From positions 109,280 through 173,279 of the forward strand of contig NZ_JAMXLR010000038.1 of the NCBI RefSeq assembly GCF_024054565.1: 64,000 nucleotides of DNA, given 5' to 3'. The stretch comes from Aeoliella straminimaris. GTDB lineage: Bacteria; Planctomycetota; Planctomycetia; Pirellulales; Lacipirellulaceae. Both the position numbers and the translations under genes were made by a program. Shown here piece by piece: positions 1 to 7,841 of this stretch (positions are counted from its first letter, which is position 1; every line of letters begins with the position of its first letter). Below the pieces are notes generated by a model that ran no database searches, was not told the origin of the DNA, and saw only the letters and a program-made list of their open reading frames with translations.

Positions 1-1
1 C

Positions 2-241
2 ATCATTGAGGATCACTTTCAACAAAACGTTACCATGCGATCTGAAGGCGATCTAAACAACGACGGAATAGTCGATTTTACTGATTTCAGACAATGGAAA
101 AGCAACCGCACCGATGTGGGCAGCGGCAACCTCTCGGACTCAACGATCCCTGAACCCAGTGGCTTGACGATCATCGCCTTCTTGGGAGCAGGGATTGCCG
201 TTGCCGCACGCGCCCGTAGCAGGCCTGCCCAAAAACGATAG
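2..241 (+). CDS. C-terminal end of a dockerin / PEP-CTERM surface protein (5' partial)
   Basis: The reading frame is open from the first bases of the window, so this is the 3' end of a longer gene. The visible part holds one dockerin-like calcium loop (GDLNNDGIVDFTDF) followed by a C-terminal PEP-CTERM signal: IPEPSG, a short hydrophobic helix and a basic end (RARSRPAQKR). PEP-CTERM tails direct secreted proteins to an exosortase for envelope sorting; that role is known for the family and is inferred here. The catalytic or binding part of the protein lies outside the window. The downstream sugar dehydrogenase gene has the same tail design. Confidence 0.75.
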   Translation: MIEDHFQQNVTMRSEGDLNNDGIVDFTDFRQWKSNRTDVGSGNLSDSTIPEPSGLTIIAFLGAGIAVAARARSRPAQKR

Positions 242-427
242 ACTTTGGCCGCCATCTACCGCGTATAGCCGTGTGTGGCCTAGCGGTGAGATACATGACA
301 GGTCAATCCGCTTCCCCGCCAACTGGAATCATTGGCGCCGCTATCTTAAGGCCCAGCGATCCAGCACTCAGAAGCCAAAGAGATCACAGCATCACCGAAG
401 AGGCACCGGAGAGAGAGAGAGCAGCCG

Positions 428-2956
428 ATGAGAGTCGCCCCTACGTTCTATATTGTTCTGAGTCTCGTAATCCATTGCACGATATTGGGATCGGTACTTT
501 CCCAGAAAGCCACGGCCCAGATCGCGGCGTCCCCTATCCCTGGGATATCTGTCGAAATTGCCGATGTCATTCAACTACCCGATACTCGCAACCTGGGTGC
601 CGAGGAACAGTCGGAGGACAATCGAGTCAACGACAGCAAGGCTCGCATCAACTTCATGCGCGAACTGCCTGACAGCACGGGGCGATGGTTCGTCAACGAC
701 CTGCGTGGCGATCTATACCTGGTTGATTCCAATTCCAATACATCGCAGCCGTTCCTGAACCTCCGATCGGAATTCTCCCGCTTTCGCTACGGTCCAAGCG
801 GCCTTTCCACCGGGCTGCTCAGTGTGACTCCCCACCCCGAGTATGCCGCCAACGGCAAGTTCTATACCCTGCATTCGGAGACGTTCAGCGGATCGCCCAC
901 GCCAGACTTCGTCGCACAAGGAAACGCCGGCAACATCAACGGCGGCAGCGCCAACCATGTCGTGCTAACCGAGTGGACAGCCACCGACCCGAGCTCCGAT
1001 AGTTGGGCAGGAAGCCACACGGAAATGATGAGAATCGCTGCCCCTTCAGGCTTCTTGCACGCACACGGCGATGTGGCCTTCAACCCGGTGGCTGAACCAG
1101 GCGACGAGGACTACGGCCTGCTGTACGTGGGAGGAGGCGACTACGGCTACGACGCCTATTCCCGTGGCGATCCCCAAGCCCAGCGGCTCGATTCCATCTA
1201 CGGCAAGATCCTCCGCATCGACCCTGCTGGCAACAACAGCGCAAACGGCAATTACGGCGTACCCACGAGCAATCCTTATGCTGCGGACGGCAACGCAGAC
1301 ACGGCAGACGAGATCTACGCGTCTGGTCTTCGTAACGCCCATCGCTTGATGTGGGATCAACAGACGGGCGTCATGTATACAACTGATATTGGTCAAGGGC
1401 GCATTGAGGAGATCAACATCGTTCGGTCTGGCGAAAACTACGGCTGGTCCGAGCGTGAAGGAACGTTCGAGTATCTTGGTGGAAACGTGGGACCACTGCC
1501 CGGCAATGATGCGATATTCGGTTACACCTACCCTGTTGTACAGTACGACCATGACGAGGGCAACGCCATCGCAGGTGGGTTTGTCTACCGCGGCACACAA
1601 TTGCCCGAACTATACGGCAAGTTTGTCTTTGGAGACATTGTCAATGGGCGCGTCTTCTATAGCGACGTCGCCGAAATGGATACGGCCGACGACGGCGACC
1701 CCGCCACAACAGCCGACATTTATGAGTTGTTCCTCACTCGCAATGGCGCACCTACCACGCTGGAGGACCTGATCCTGGCGGACCGTGGGACAGGAACGTT
1801 GCCGAATGGTCGACACGATCTCAGATTCGGACAGACCTCGGATGGAGAAGTGTACTTGATGACGAAGCAGGACGGCTGGATTCGACAACTTGTCGGCGAT
1901 GGTCCACCATCCCAGTTGGTACTCTCTGTCGACCGTGCCACCGGCACAGCAACGATGCGCAACAGCAGTGGCAGTGCCGTCGACATTCAAGGGTACTCCA
2001 TCTTGTCGGCCTCTGGATCGTTGGGGCCGGACAACGCGACCTGGAACAGCTTCTCCGACCAATTACTCCCAGATTGGAACGAGTCGGTAGCAACGTCCGC
2101 TGAACTCGATGAGGCGAGTTCTGGAGAGGCACTGTCCTTCGCCGATTCCCAACAGCGATCGATCGGTACTCCCTACCAGCCCGCCTACTCATCTTTTGGC
2201 ACCACAGGGCCGGAAGACCTTCAGTTCACCTACATCGAAGCTGCCACCCAGCAGCAGGTGACTGGGCTCATCGAGTACACTGGCATCGACGAAACGAACA
2301 ATCTTGTCCTCACGGTCGATCCAACAACAGGCCTGGCACGGCTTTCGAATCCCTCTCCTTTTGATGTTTCCATTGACGGATACTCCGTCGATTCCTTTGA
2401 AGGTTCTCTTCAGCCTGGAGATGGCAACTGGAATAGCCTCTCGGATCAGTCGCAAGCGGGCTGGCGAGAGGTGCTGACAGAGACGACGGCGATCTCCGAA
2501 CTCAACCCGGATTCCGACTTGTTTCTCGCCAGCGGCTCCGAGATCGAACTGGGAACGTTCTTTCTGGTTGGTGGCGAGCAAGATCTGGAATTCAACTTTC
2601 TTCTCGCCGACGAGGAGACCGCCCGGCTGGGAGTTGTGCTGTACCAGCAACTTGGAATTTCAGGGGACTACAACAATGATGGCGAGGTGAACATCGCCGA
2701 CTACACGGTCTGGCGGAATCATCTTGGATCGAACTTTCAGTTGCCCAATGAGGGGGGAGCCACACCGGGCCAGGTCACGGTGGAGGACTACGCACTTTGG
2801 AAATCGAACTTTGGCCAAACGACAAACTCTGCAGCAACATCAAGGGCAAGAGTGCCCGAGCCGTCGACCCTAGCGGCGATGTCACTCTCATTGTTATTAC
2901 TTGCCGCACGATTTCGCCTCGGCACAGCCCCAGCTAATTGTGAAAACGTCGCCTAG
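428..2956 (+). CDS. PQQ-dependent sugar dehydrogenase-like protein with two repeat domains, dockerin and PEP-CTERM tail
   Basis: Secreted 842-residue protein. A signal peptide (about residues 1-31, ending ATAQ) precedes a glucose/sorbosone dehydrogenase-type beta-propeller (about 45-485). Family features include LRNAHRL, a TDIGQG segment and NYGWSEREG. Such enzymes oxidise aldose sugars with PQQ in the periplasm; the substrate here is unknown. Residues about 495-620 and 624-740 are two copies of a domain opening LVLxVDxxTG and containing a GYS motif. The same domain occurs twice in the protein at 37547-38719. A dockerin pair (GDYNNDGEVNIADY and VTVEDYALW, about 744-800) and a PEP-CTERM tail (VPEPST, about 808) end the protein. 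The ATG start gives a normal signal peptide. Confidence 0.85.
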   Translation: MRVAPTFYIVLSLVIHCTILGSVLSQKATAQIAASPIPGISVEIADVIQLPDTRNLGAEEQSEDNRVNDSKARINFMRELPDSTGRWFVNDLRGDLYLVDSNSNTSQPFLNLRSEFSRFRYGPSGLSTGLLSVTPHPEYAANGKFYTLHSETFSGSPTPDFVAQGNAGNINGGSANHVVLTEWTATDPSSDSWAGSHTEMMRIAAPSGFLHAHGDVAFNPVAEPGDEDYGLLYVGGGDYGYDAYSRGDPQAQRLDSIYGKILRIDPAGNNSANGNYGVPTSNPYAADGNADTADEIYASGLRNAHRLMWDQQTGVMYTTDIGQGRIEEINIVRSGENYGWSEREGTFEYLGGNVGPLPGNDAIFGYTYPVVQYDHDEGNAIAGGFVYRGTQLPELYGKFVFGDIVNGRVFYSDVAEMDTADDGDPATTADIYELFLTRNGAPTTLEDLILADRGTGTLPNGRHDLRFGQTSDGEVYLMTKQDGWIRQLVGDGPPSQLVLSVDRATGTATMRNSSGSAVDIQGYSILSASGSLGPDNATWNSFSDQLLPDWNESVATSAELDEASSGEALSFADSQQRSIGTPYQPAYSSFGTTGPEDLQFTYIEAATQQQVTGLIEYTGIDETNNLVLTVDPTTGLARLSNPSPFDVSIDGYSVDSFEGSLQPGDGNWNSLSDQSQAGWREVLTETTAISELNPDSDLFLASGSEIELGTFFLVGGEQDLEFNFLLADEETARLGVVLYQQLGISGDYNNDGEVNIADYTVWRNHLGSNFQLPNEGGATPGQVTVEDYALWKSNFGQTTNSAATSRARVPEPSTLAAMSLSLLLLAARFRLGTAPANCENVA

Positions 2957-2988
2957 AACTGGACTCTTCGACATTCCACAGAGGGCAA

Positions 2989-3010
2989 TAGGGGAGTGGT
3001 TTTTCCCCTA
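2989..3010 (+). terminator. Possible hairpin terminator after the sugar dehydrogenase gene
   Basis: A perfect 7-base inverted repeat (TAGGGGA / TCCCCTA) with an 8-base T-rich loop lies 33 bases after the stop codon at 2956. No clear T-run follows the stem, so a Rho-independent terminator is only plausible. Confidence 0.35.
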
Positions 3011-3336
3011 GAGAAGCAGCGTCCGGCGTGACTTCCAACGCAGCCGAAGGGGTAATTTCCGCATTGCCTGGACGACAGCTCCCATTTGGCTCGACGACCG
3101 TCGGCCAACACGATAAGTTCTAACTTGGTCCTAAATTGTGACCGCTTTTCATGTACTTACTTGTCAACACTTCGTCGCCCACGCCCGGCCAGCCAATCGA
3201 GGCATGTGACGCGACAACAAACCGCCTTATCCAGAAACGCTTCGCATTTCTCCGTCTTTCAACGGACACGTTGCGAACTAAAACCGACCTTTCTTGGCTC
3301 TGTTCCTGACCACAGTTCAAGCGGGAAACTTTCACT
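3011..3336. other. Spacer without recognised gene
   Basis: About 330 bases between the hairpin and the DUF1559 gene. Only short ORFs in inconsistent frames are present and no recognisable protein was seen. It presumably holds the promoter of the DUF1559-lipoprotein pair, but no convincing -35/-10 pair could be assigned. Confidence 0.5.
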
Positions 3337-4410
3337 ATGCTCATCGCCAAAAAGCCCCAGCTCGGTATTACCCCCCTGGGACAACGACGAACAGCCGGAT
3401 TCACACTTGTCGAACTCCTCGTGGTCATCGCCATCATTGGGATACTCGTGGCGCTGCTGCTACCGGCAGTTCAGGCCGCTCGCGAGGCGGCCCGACGCAG
3501 CCAGTGCATGAACAATCTAAAGCAGATGGCGCTGGCACTGCACAACCATCATGACACAATTGGAGCTTTGCCAGCAGGCGCTGTCATGAGTGGTAGCGCG
3601 GGTATCGGCTCGCTCAACTACCACAACGGCTGGACTCGTGAAATCATGCCGTTCTCCGAGGACGCAGCTTTGGCCGATTTGTATGATCCGGACATTGCGG
3701 TCACCCATCGAACCGATCCTGGGGCCAAAGCGTTCCGCGAAACCCAGGTGCCCATGTATACCTGCCCTTCCGATTTGCCGATGGTCCTCGCGAATCCATC
3801 CAGCGGTCCTGGAAATTCAATTCTCTTCATGACCTCGTCCTACAAAGGAAATGCAGGGCGTGGTGATGGATTTGTCACCTGGTACTTGCTCGAAGACTTG
3901 CCCGAGAAGTCCCGCGGTAAAGGCACGGGATGCATTTGGGGATGGCGTGGCCCGCTGCACGCCGTGGCCATGGATAATAGTGTCTCGCTGCGTCCTGAGA
4001 AGTTCAAAAGCATCAGCGATGGCTTGACTCACACGCTGTTGGTTGCCGAGGGCGCCAACCGCTATCAACCCCGTCGTCCCTACTGGGCTTATACCTGGGG
4101 AAACTGCTTGCTCTCCCAACCCACCGCTCAACCGCGAACCCTGCTTGGCGACTATGAAGCCTGCACCGCCCTGCCCGAAGACAACAATGGGCAGTCGCAG
4201 TTCACTCCACTCTCCGGCCGGTCACGACGTGCTTGTATGTCCGGATGGTATGCGTTCCACCCGGGCGGCATGAATGGCGCGATGTGTGATGGCTCTGTCG
4301 ACTACATTTCGTTCGATATGGACTTGCATGTCTTCTCCTGCATGGGCAGCATCGCGGGCCAGGATGGAGAGAATATTGCGGACCAGGTTAGCACGGGTGG
4401 CCGTCGCTGA
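3337..4410 (+). CDS. DUF1559 family pseudopilin-like protein
   Basis: 357 residues. After a short basic leader comes a type IV prepilin-type cleavage and methylation site ([10 protein letters not shown]), then a hydrophobic helix and the family signature [17 protein letters not shown]. The C-terminal part carries the family's H-X9-DG motif ([12 protein letters not shown]). DUF1559 proteins are greatly expanded in planctomycetes. They resemble type II secretion or type IV pilus pseudopilins and probably sit in the inner membrane with a periplasmic C-terminal domain; no biochemical role is established to my knowledge. The gene is followed 53 bases later by a small lipoprotein gene on the same strand, an arrangement repeated at 35807-37397. 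Confidence 0.9.
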   Translation: MLIAKKPQLGITPLGQRRTAGFTLVELLVVIAIIGILVALLLPAVQAAREAARRSQCMNNLKQMALALHNHHDTIGALPAGAVMSGSAGIGSLNYHNGWTREIMPFSEDAALADLYDPDIAVTHRTDPGAKAFRETQVPMYTCPSDLPMVLANPSSGPGNSILFMTSSYKGNAGRGDGFVTWYLLEDLPEKSRGKGTGCIWGWRGPLHAVAMDNSVSLRPEKFKSISDGLTHTLLVAEGANRYQPRRPYWAYTWGNCLLSQPTAQPRTLLGDYEACTALPEDNNGQSQFTPLSGRSRRACMSGWYAFHPGGMNGAMCDGSVDYISFDMDLHVFSCMGSIAGQDGENIADQVSTGGRR

Positions 4411-4463
4411 TAGCCCTATTACTCCATGACGTTTTGCCGCTGACGGAAGAGGTTCAGAGCACT

Positions 4464-4874
4464 ATGCGGGCAGTTTCGTTTCTTGCGTTTAGTGTGATCG
4501 CCGTGATCACTTTTGTCGGGTGTAACAGCGGAGAGACGCTGGCACCCGTCGCTGGGCATGTCACTCTGGACGGAGTTCCGTTGGCAGACGCACAGGTCAT
4601 CTTCTACCCGATCGACGATGGTGGCATGCGCGCCTTTGCAGGATTCGCAAACGAACAAGGTGTTTACGAACTCAGCGAGGCCGGTGCCGATTCACCGGGT
4701 GTGCCACCAGGCAAGTACCGGGTGTCGATCAGTACTGCCGTTCCCAGGGGACAGATCGACGAGCTGACGCCGATCCCTCGCGAAAAGGTGCCTGCAAAGT
4801 ATCGGGATGGAGCCTTGGAGTACGAAGTTCCAGCTAGCGGAACTTCGGACGCCGACTTCAACCTTGAAACATAG
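4464..4874 (+). CDS. Small lipoprotein with carboxypeptidase-regulatory-like (beta-sandwich) fold
   Basis: 136 residues from the ATG at 4464. This start puts a lipoprotein signal (MRAVSFLAFSVIAV, then a VGC lipobox) at the N terminus; an upstream in-frame start at 4434 would bury it. The mature part (GHVTLDGVPLADAQVIFYP...YELSE...PPGKYRVSIS) has the pattern of transthyretin or carboxypeptidase regulatory-like beta-sandwich domains common in planctomycete lipoproteins. No catalytic residues are expected. It lies directly after a DUF1559 gene and is probably co-transcribed with it. Its function is unknown; a structural or binding role at the envelope is likely. Confidence 0.85.
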   Translation: MRAVSFLAFSVIAVITFVGCNSGETLAPVAGHVTLDGVPLADAQVIFYPIDDGGMRAFAGFANEQGVYELSEAGADSPGVPPGKYRVSISTAVPRGQIDELTPIPREKVPAKYRDGALEYEVPASGTSDADFNLET

Positions 4875-5040
4875 CACTCACTACCGATCAAACGGGCGGG
4901 TCGTTCGAGAGCGAGAGTTCAGAATATCACTCTGCTGGCAACCACAAGCAAGTCAGTGCGTGGATCGTATAAGCAGAGTCACCCGGGGCAGCGCGCCGCA
5001 TTCGGACTTGCTCATTCTATGCAGGTCTATCACCCCGGCT

Positions 5041-6153
5041 TCATCGCCGACCCTTGGCTCCCAAGACAATAGCCACCACGCCACACGAGAAAACATCCCA
5101 GGTGGCGGGTTCAGGCACGGCGTGCAAGCCGCTTTCAGCGGTCGCCGCAGCGACTCCGCCGAAATTGTTCGTCCATAGTTCGTAGTCACCAATATCTACC
5201 ACCTCCGAACCGGAATCCGCACTCCCCGCGGCCAGTGCGTCATCTGGTCCCCCCAAGTTGTTTCGCCACGTGGTGTAGTCCGCGATATCCACCAGCCCGT
5301 CACCGTTGAAGTCCCCAGGTGGAGCAGATGTCGATGACTCGATGGCCAGGTTAGTGAAGAACAACTCTCGCTCGCCAGTCGGGCTGACAATTCCATCCCC
5401 ACTGGTATTGCCCGTGAGCGTAAACTGAACGGATGCCGGAACACCCGCTTTGAGGTCGACACCGAACGCCTGGCCATCTAGCACTACGCTTCCCACGCCA
5501 CTCGAGGTCAGAGCAAACGCAAAGCTGGCCCCGTCGCTGGTATCGGTAGGAGAAATTCCAGTCGTTGCTTTGCCGTTGGCGTCCAATATCTCCCAACTGT
5601 AAAGCGCCCCCTGTGGACTCGCACCAGCTTGGGCGGTCAACGTCGCGGCGCCTTCGGCATCGCGGAGGGTAAAGATGACAAATGGATATTGCGTATTGTC
5701 GCGGGCGTCGAGCTTGGCGGGACTATCGAAGTCGAAGGAGAAGGTGTCACCCACCAGCATCGGATTGGCAAAGGATCGTGTAGCACTTGCGGTCAAGTAC
5801 CCTGTTGCCTGCCCGTTGGTAAGCCCAAACGCTGGCGAACCCAAATCATTGAAGGCACTTGGGCCAAAGTCGAGCCCATCGATAAAGTGATTCAGCCGCC
5901 CGTATGGAGACACGGCAGGCAGGTGGTATCCGCCGGCGAAATCCCAGGGCCCGAAGCCAGTGCCTCCATTATCGTCGCCGGGCGGGTTTTCGCCCGCTGT
6001 TGGATTGAGCCCCAGCCAGGATCCATCAGGATTGTAAGCATAGGCCACATCAACAGCATGGTCGGAGGCAATCACTTCTGCCCTCGACTGTGATTCTATG
6101 CTACCAATACACGTGACAAGGAGCAGGATTTGCAGATTTCGAATTTCGGACAT
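5041..6153 (-). CDS. Secreted dockerin / PEP-CTERM protein of unknown function
   Basis: 370 residues with an N-terminal signal peptide (hydrophobic ILLLVTCIG, cleavage near SRA). The main domain (about residues 28-275) is a beta-rich segment I cannot assign to an enzyme family; it contains SYSWEI- and FTLRDAEG-like strands suggestive of a jelly-roll surface domain. A dockerin pair follows (GDFNGDGLVDIADYTTW and VVDIGDYELWTNNFGG, about 278-330). The protein ends in a PEP-CTERM tail (VPEPATW, hydrophobic helix, KGRR). It lies 41 bases downstream of the DUF1559 gene at 6195-7121 and may share its transcript. It is probably attached to or exported through the envelope. Confidence 0.8.
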   Translation of the reverse strand: MSEIRNLQILLLVTCIGSIESQSRAEVIASDHAVDVAYAYNPDGSWLGLNPTAGENPPGDDNGGTGFGPWDFAGGYHLPAVSPYGRLNHFIDGLDFGPSAFNDLGSPAFGLTNGQATGYLTASATRSFANPMLVGDTFSFDFDSPAKLDARDNTQYPFVIFTLRDAEGAATLTAQAGASPQGALYSWEILDANGKATTGISPTDTSDGASFAFALTSSGVGSVVLDGQAFGVDLKAGVPASVQFTLTGNTSGDGIVSPTGERELFFTNLAIESSTSAPPGDFNGDGLVDIADYTTWRNNLGGPDDALAAGSADSGSEVVDIGDYELWTNNFGGVAAATAESGLHAVPEPATWDVFSCGVVAIVLGAKGRR

Positions 6154-6194
6154 TTATCACAGGGTGTGAATTCAAGAGAAGTGCAGATGCCGAA

Positions 6195-7121
6195 CTAAAT
6201 GGGATCCTGAATGATGGCCCCTTCGTCCTTGCCACCGGCAGCTTGATAAGAATTGTAGTCGATGTCTTCGGTGACGAAATGCACGCTTCCATCGCCCAGC
6301 AGGAAGTTACTTCCCCCCGGGTGCAGCGACTTGAATCCAACTTCGGCATTCCAATTGCACGGGCGATGACATGGATCATCGGCATTGGGATCACAGGTGT
6401 CGTAGTTGATCGGGATCAGAGTGGTACAGTAGCCACTTCCATTGTTCGTCGCCAACCAACCATTCTCAGCATGCTGCGAGCATGCCGGCCGAACTTCGCC
6501 GAAGAAAATCGTATTTGACGTACCATCAACCACCTGGGCCAAGCGGGCCGTCTTACCAATCCGCGTAAATGGGCCCGCGAAGTTGCGAGGATGATCAATA
6601 GGCGCGATGGCGTTGTCTTGCCAAGGGTGATTGCACATACATTCCGAGTTGAAGTACACCTCTGTGGGGCCTCGTGAGGCCGCGTAGTTGTGTTTTGCTC
6701 TACCAGGACGCGCGTCTTCGGTCGGTGGGCTATCACTCGGGCACAACAGTGTGTCGATCTCTGAGCCAGCTATTAGTTCCGATGTGCCTGCGAATTTTTG
6801 ATTGTCAATGTTCATTGACTTCAAATTGATAGCATCGTAGAGAACCCCTTGCTCCAGGTACGGCAGCAGATAGACGAACACCGAACCACGGCGTACTCCA
6901 TTGTCGGACCTCCAAACGGCACCGGGGGGAAGGTGGTTGTTGCTGTCCTCGTAGTTGAGTACAGCGATTCCGATCTGCTTCATATTGTTGGTGCAGGTTG
7001 TGCGTCGCGCCGACTCGCGCGCAGCTTGGATGGCTGGCAGCAACAAGGCTACCAGAATGCCAATGATGGCAATGACGACCAACAACTCGACCAACGTAAA
7101 GGCCAGACATTTTTTCGACAT
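6195..7121 (-). CDS. DUF1559 family pseudopilin-like protein
   Basis: 308 residues when started at the ATG at 7121 ([16 protein letters not shown]), which places the prepilin cleavage motif right after a short basic leader. The frame stays open upstream to a TTG at 7256, but that would add 45 residues before the leader and is less likely. The family marks are present: hydrophobic helix, AARESARRTTCTNNMKQ, and an H-X9-DG-type motif near the C terminus (HPGGSNFLLGDG). The preceding FKSL is also typical. The dockerin/PEP-CTERM gene lies immediately downstream, so this unit pairs with a sorted surface protein where the other two DUF1559 genes pair with a lipoprotein. Confidence 0.88.
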   Translation of the reverse strand: MSKKCLAFTLVELLVVIAIIGILVALLLPAIQAARESARRTTCTNNMKQIGIAVLNYEDSNNHLPPGAVWRSDNGVRRGSVFVYLLPYLEQGVLYDAINLKSMNIDNQKFAGTSELIAGSEIDTLLCPSDSPPTEDARPGRAKHNYAASRGPTEVYFNSECMCNHPWQDNAIAPIDHPRNFAGPFTRIGKTARLAQVVDGTSNTIFFGEVRPACSQHAENGWLATNNGSGYCTTLIPINYDTCDPNADDPCHRPCNWNAEVGFKSLHPGGSNFLLGDGSVHFVTEDIDYNSYQAAGGKDEGAIIQDPI

Positions 7122-7841
7122 CGTACTTCTGTGGTGGGGGTGGTGCGGGCAAGTACTGGTCTGCTGGGCGACGCACCGACTGTTGAATGAACAATCAGGC
7201 AGAACCTCGACGGTACTTATCAACATGTAACAACTCACAGCCAACAAATCAAACAAGTTTGCTCAAGATGTCAGCAAGTCGGTGCGTCAATTGGTTGCAG
7301 AGGGTCCTGCGGCTAACAACACCTTCGGCAACCAACGAGCCACGAAGATTCTTCTTTGCTGGCGAACCCCGCATCCCTTCAAAGTCCGTTGGCAATAAGC
7401 AACAAACCTTGGTTTAGCGAGTCCGTCGCTGCGCTCGCCACTCTTCGATTGGATCAACATCAAACCAGTAAGCGATGCATGACTCGTGGCTTTGGCATTT
7501 CGATTGCTGCAAGTATTAAGCCAAGAAGGATAGCTGTGGGTACCACGGCAACCGGCGAAAGCACTTGGAAGTGTTGATACACCACGCAACACTTCGCGGT
7601 GAGTCGCATCGTAGCCCCACTCTCTCCACTTTGTTCGCTTGACCAACTCACAGCACCTACGCTTGACCGCAACATCAGGTTTTGCGGTTCTTCGCAGTAC
7701 GCTTGCTTGCGCCTTTAACTGTTACGAATGCGCGAAGTAACACCCGCGAAAGCGGACACATTGTGTATGTTGAACCTACATAACTCGCGAAGCATACTGA
7801 GGTGCTCGTCTTAGGCCAGGGGCGCCAGATTCATACGTCGG
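7122..7841. other. Divergent spacer between DUF1559 gene and glycan cluster
   Basis: About 720 bases separating the minus-strand DUF1559 gene from the first gene of the plus-strand glycan cluster. Short ORFs are present on both strands (up to about 119 codons on the minus strand at 7287-7646) but none resembles a known protein. Promoters for both directions are expected here; no specific site could be assigned with confidence. Confidence 0.5.

Noticed and set aside
1046..1600. 184-codon minus-strand ORF inside the sugar dehydrogenase gene
   Set aside because: It is antisense to a complete gene with signal peptide and conserved motifs; no support of its own.
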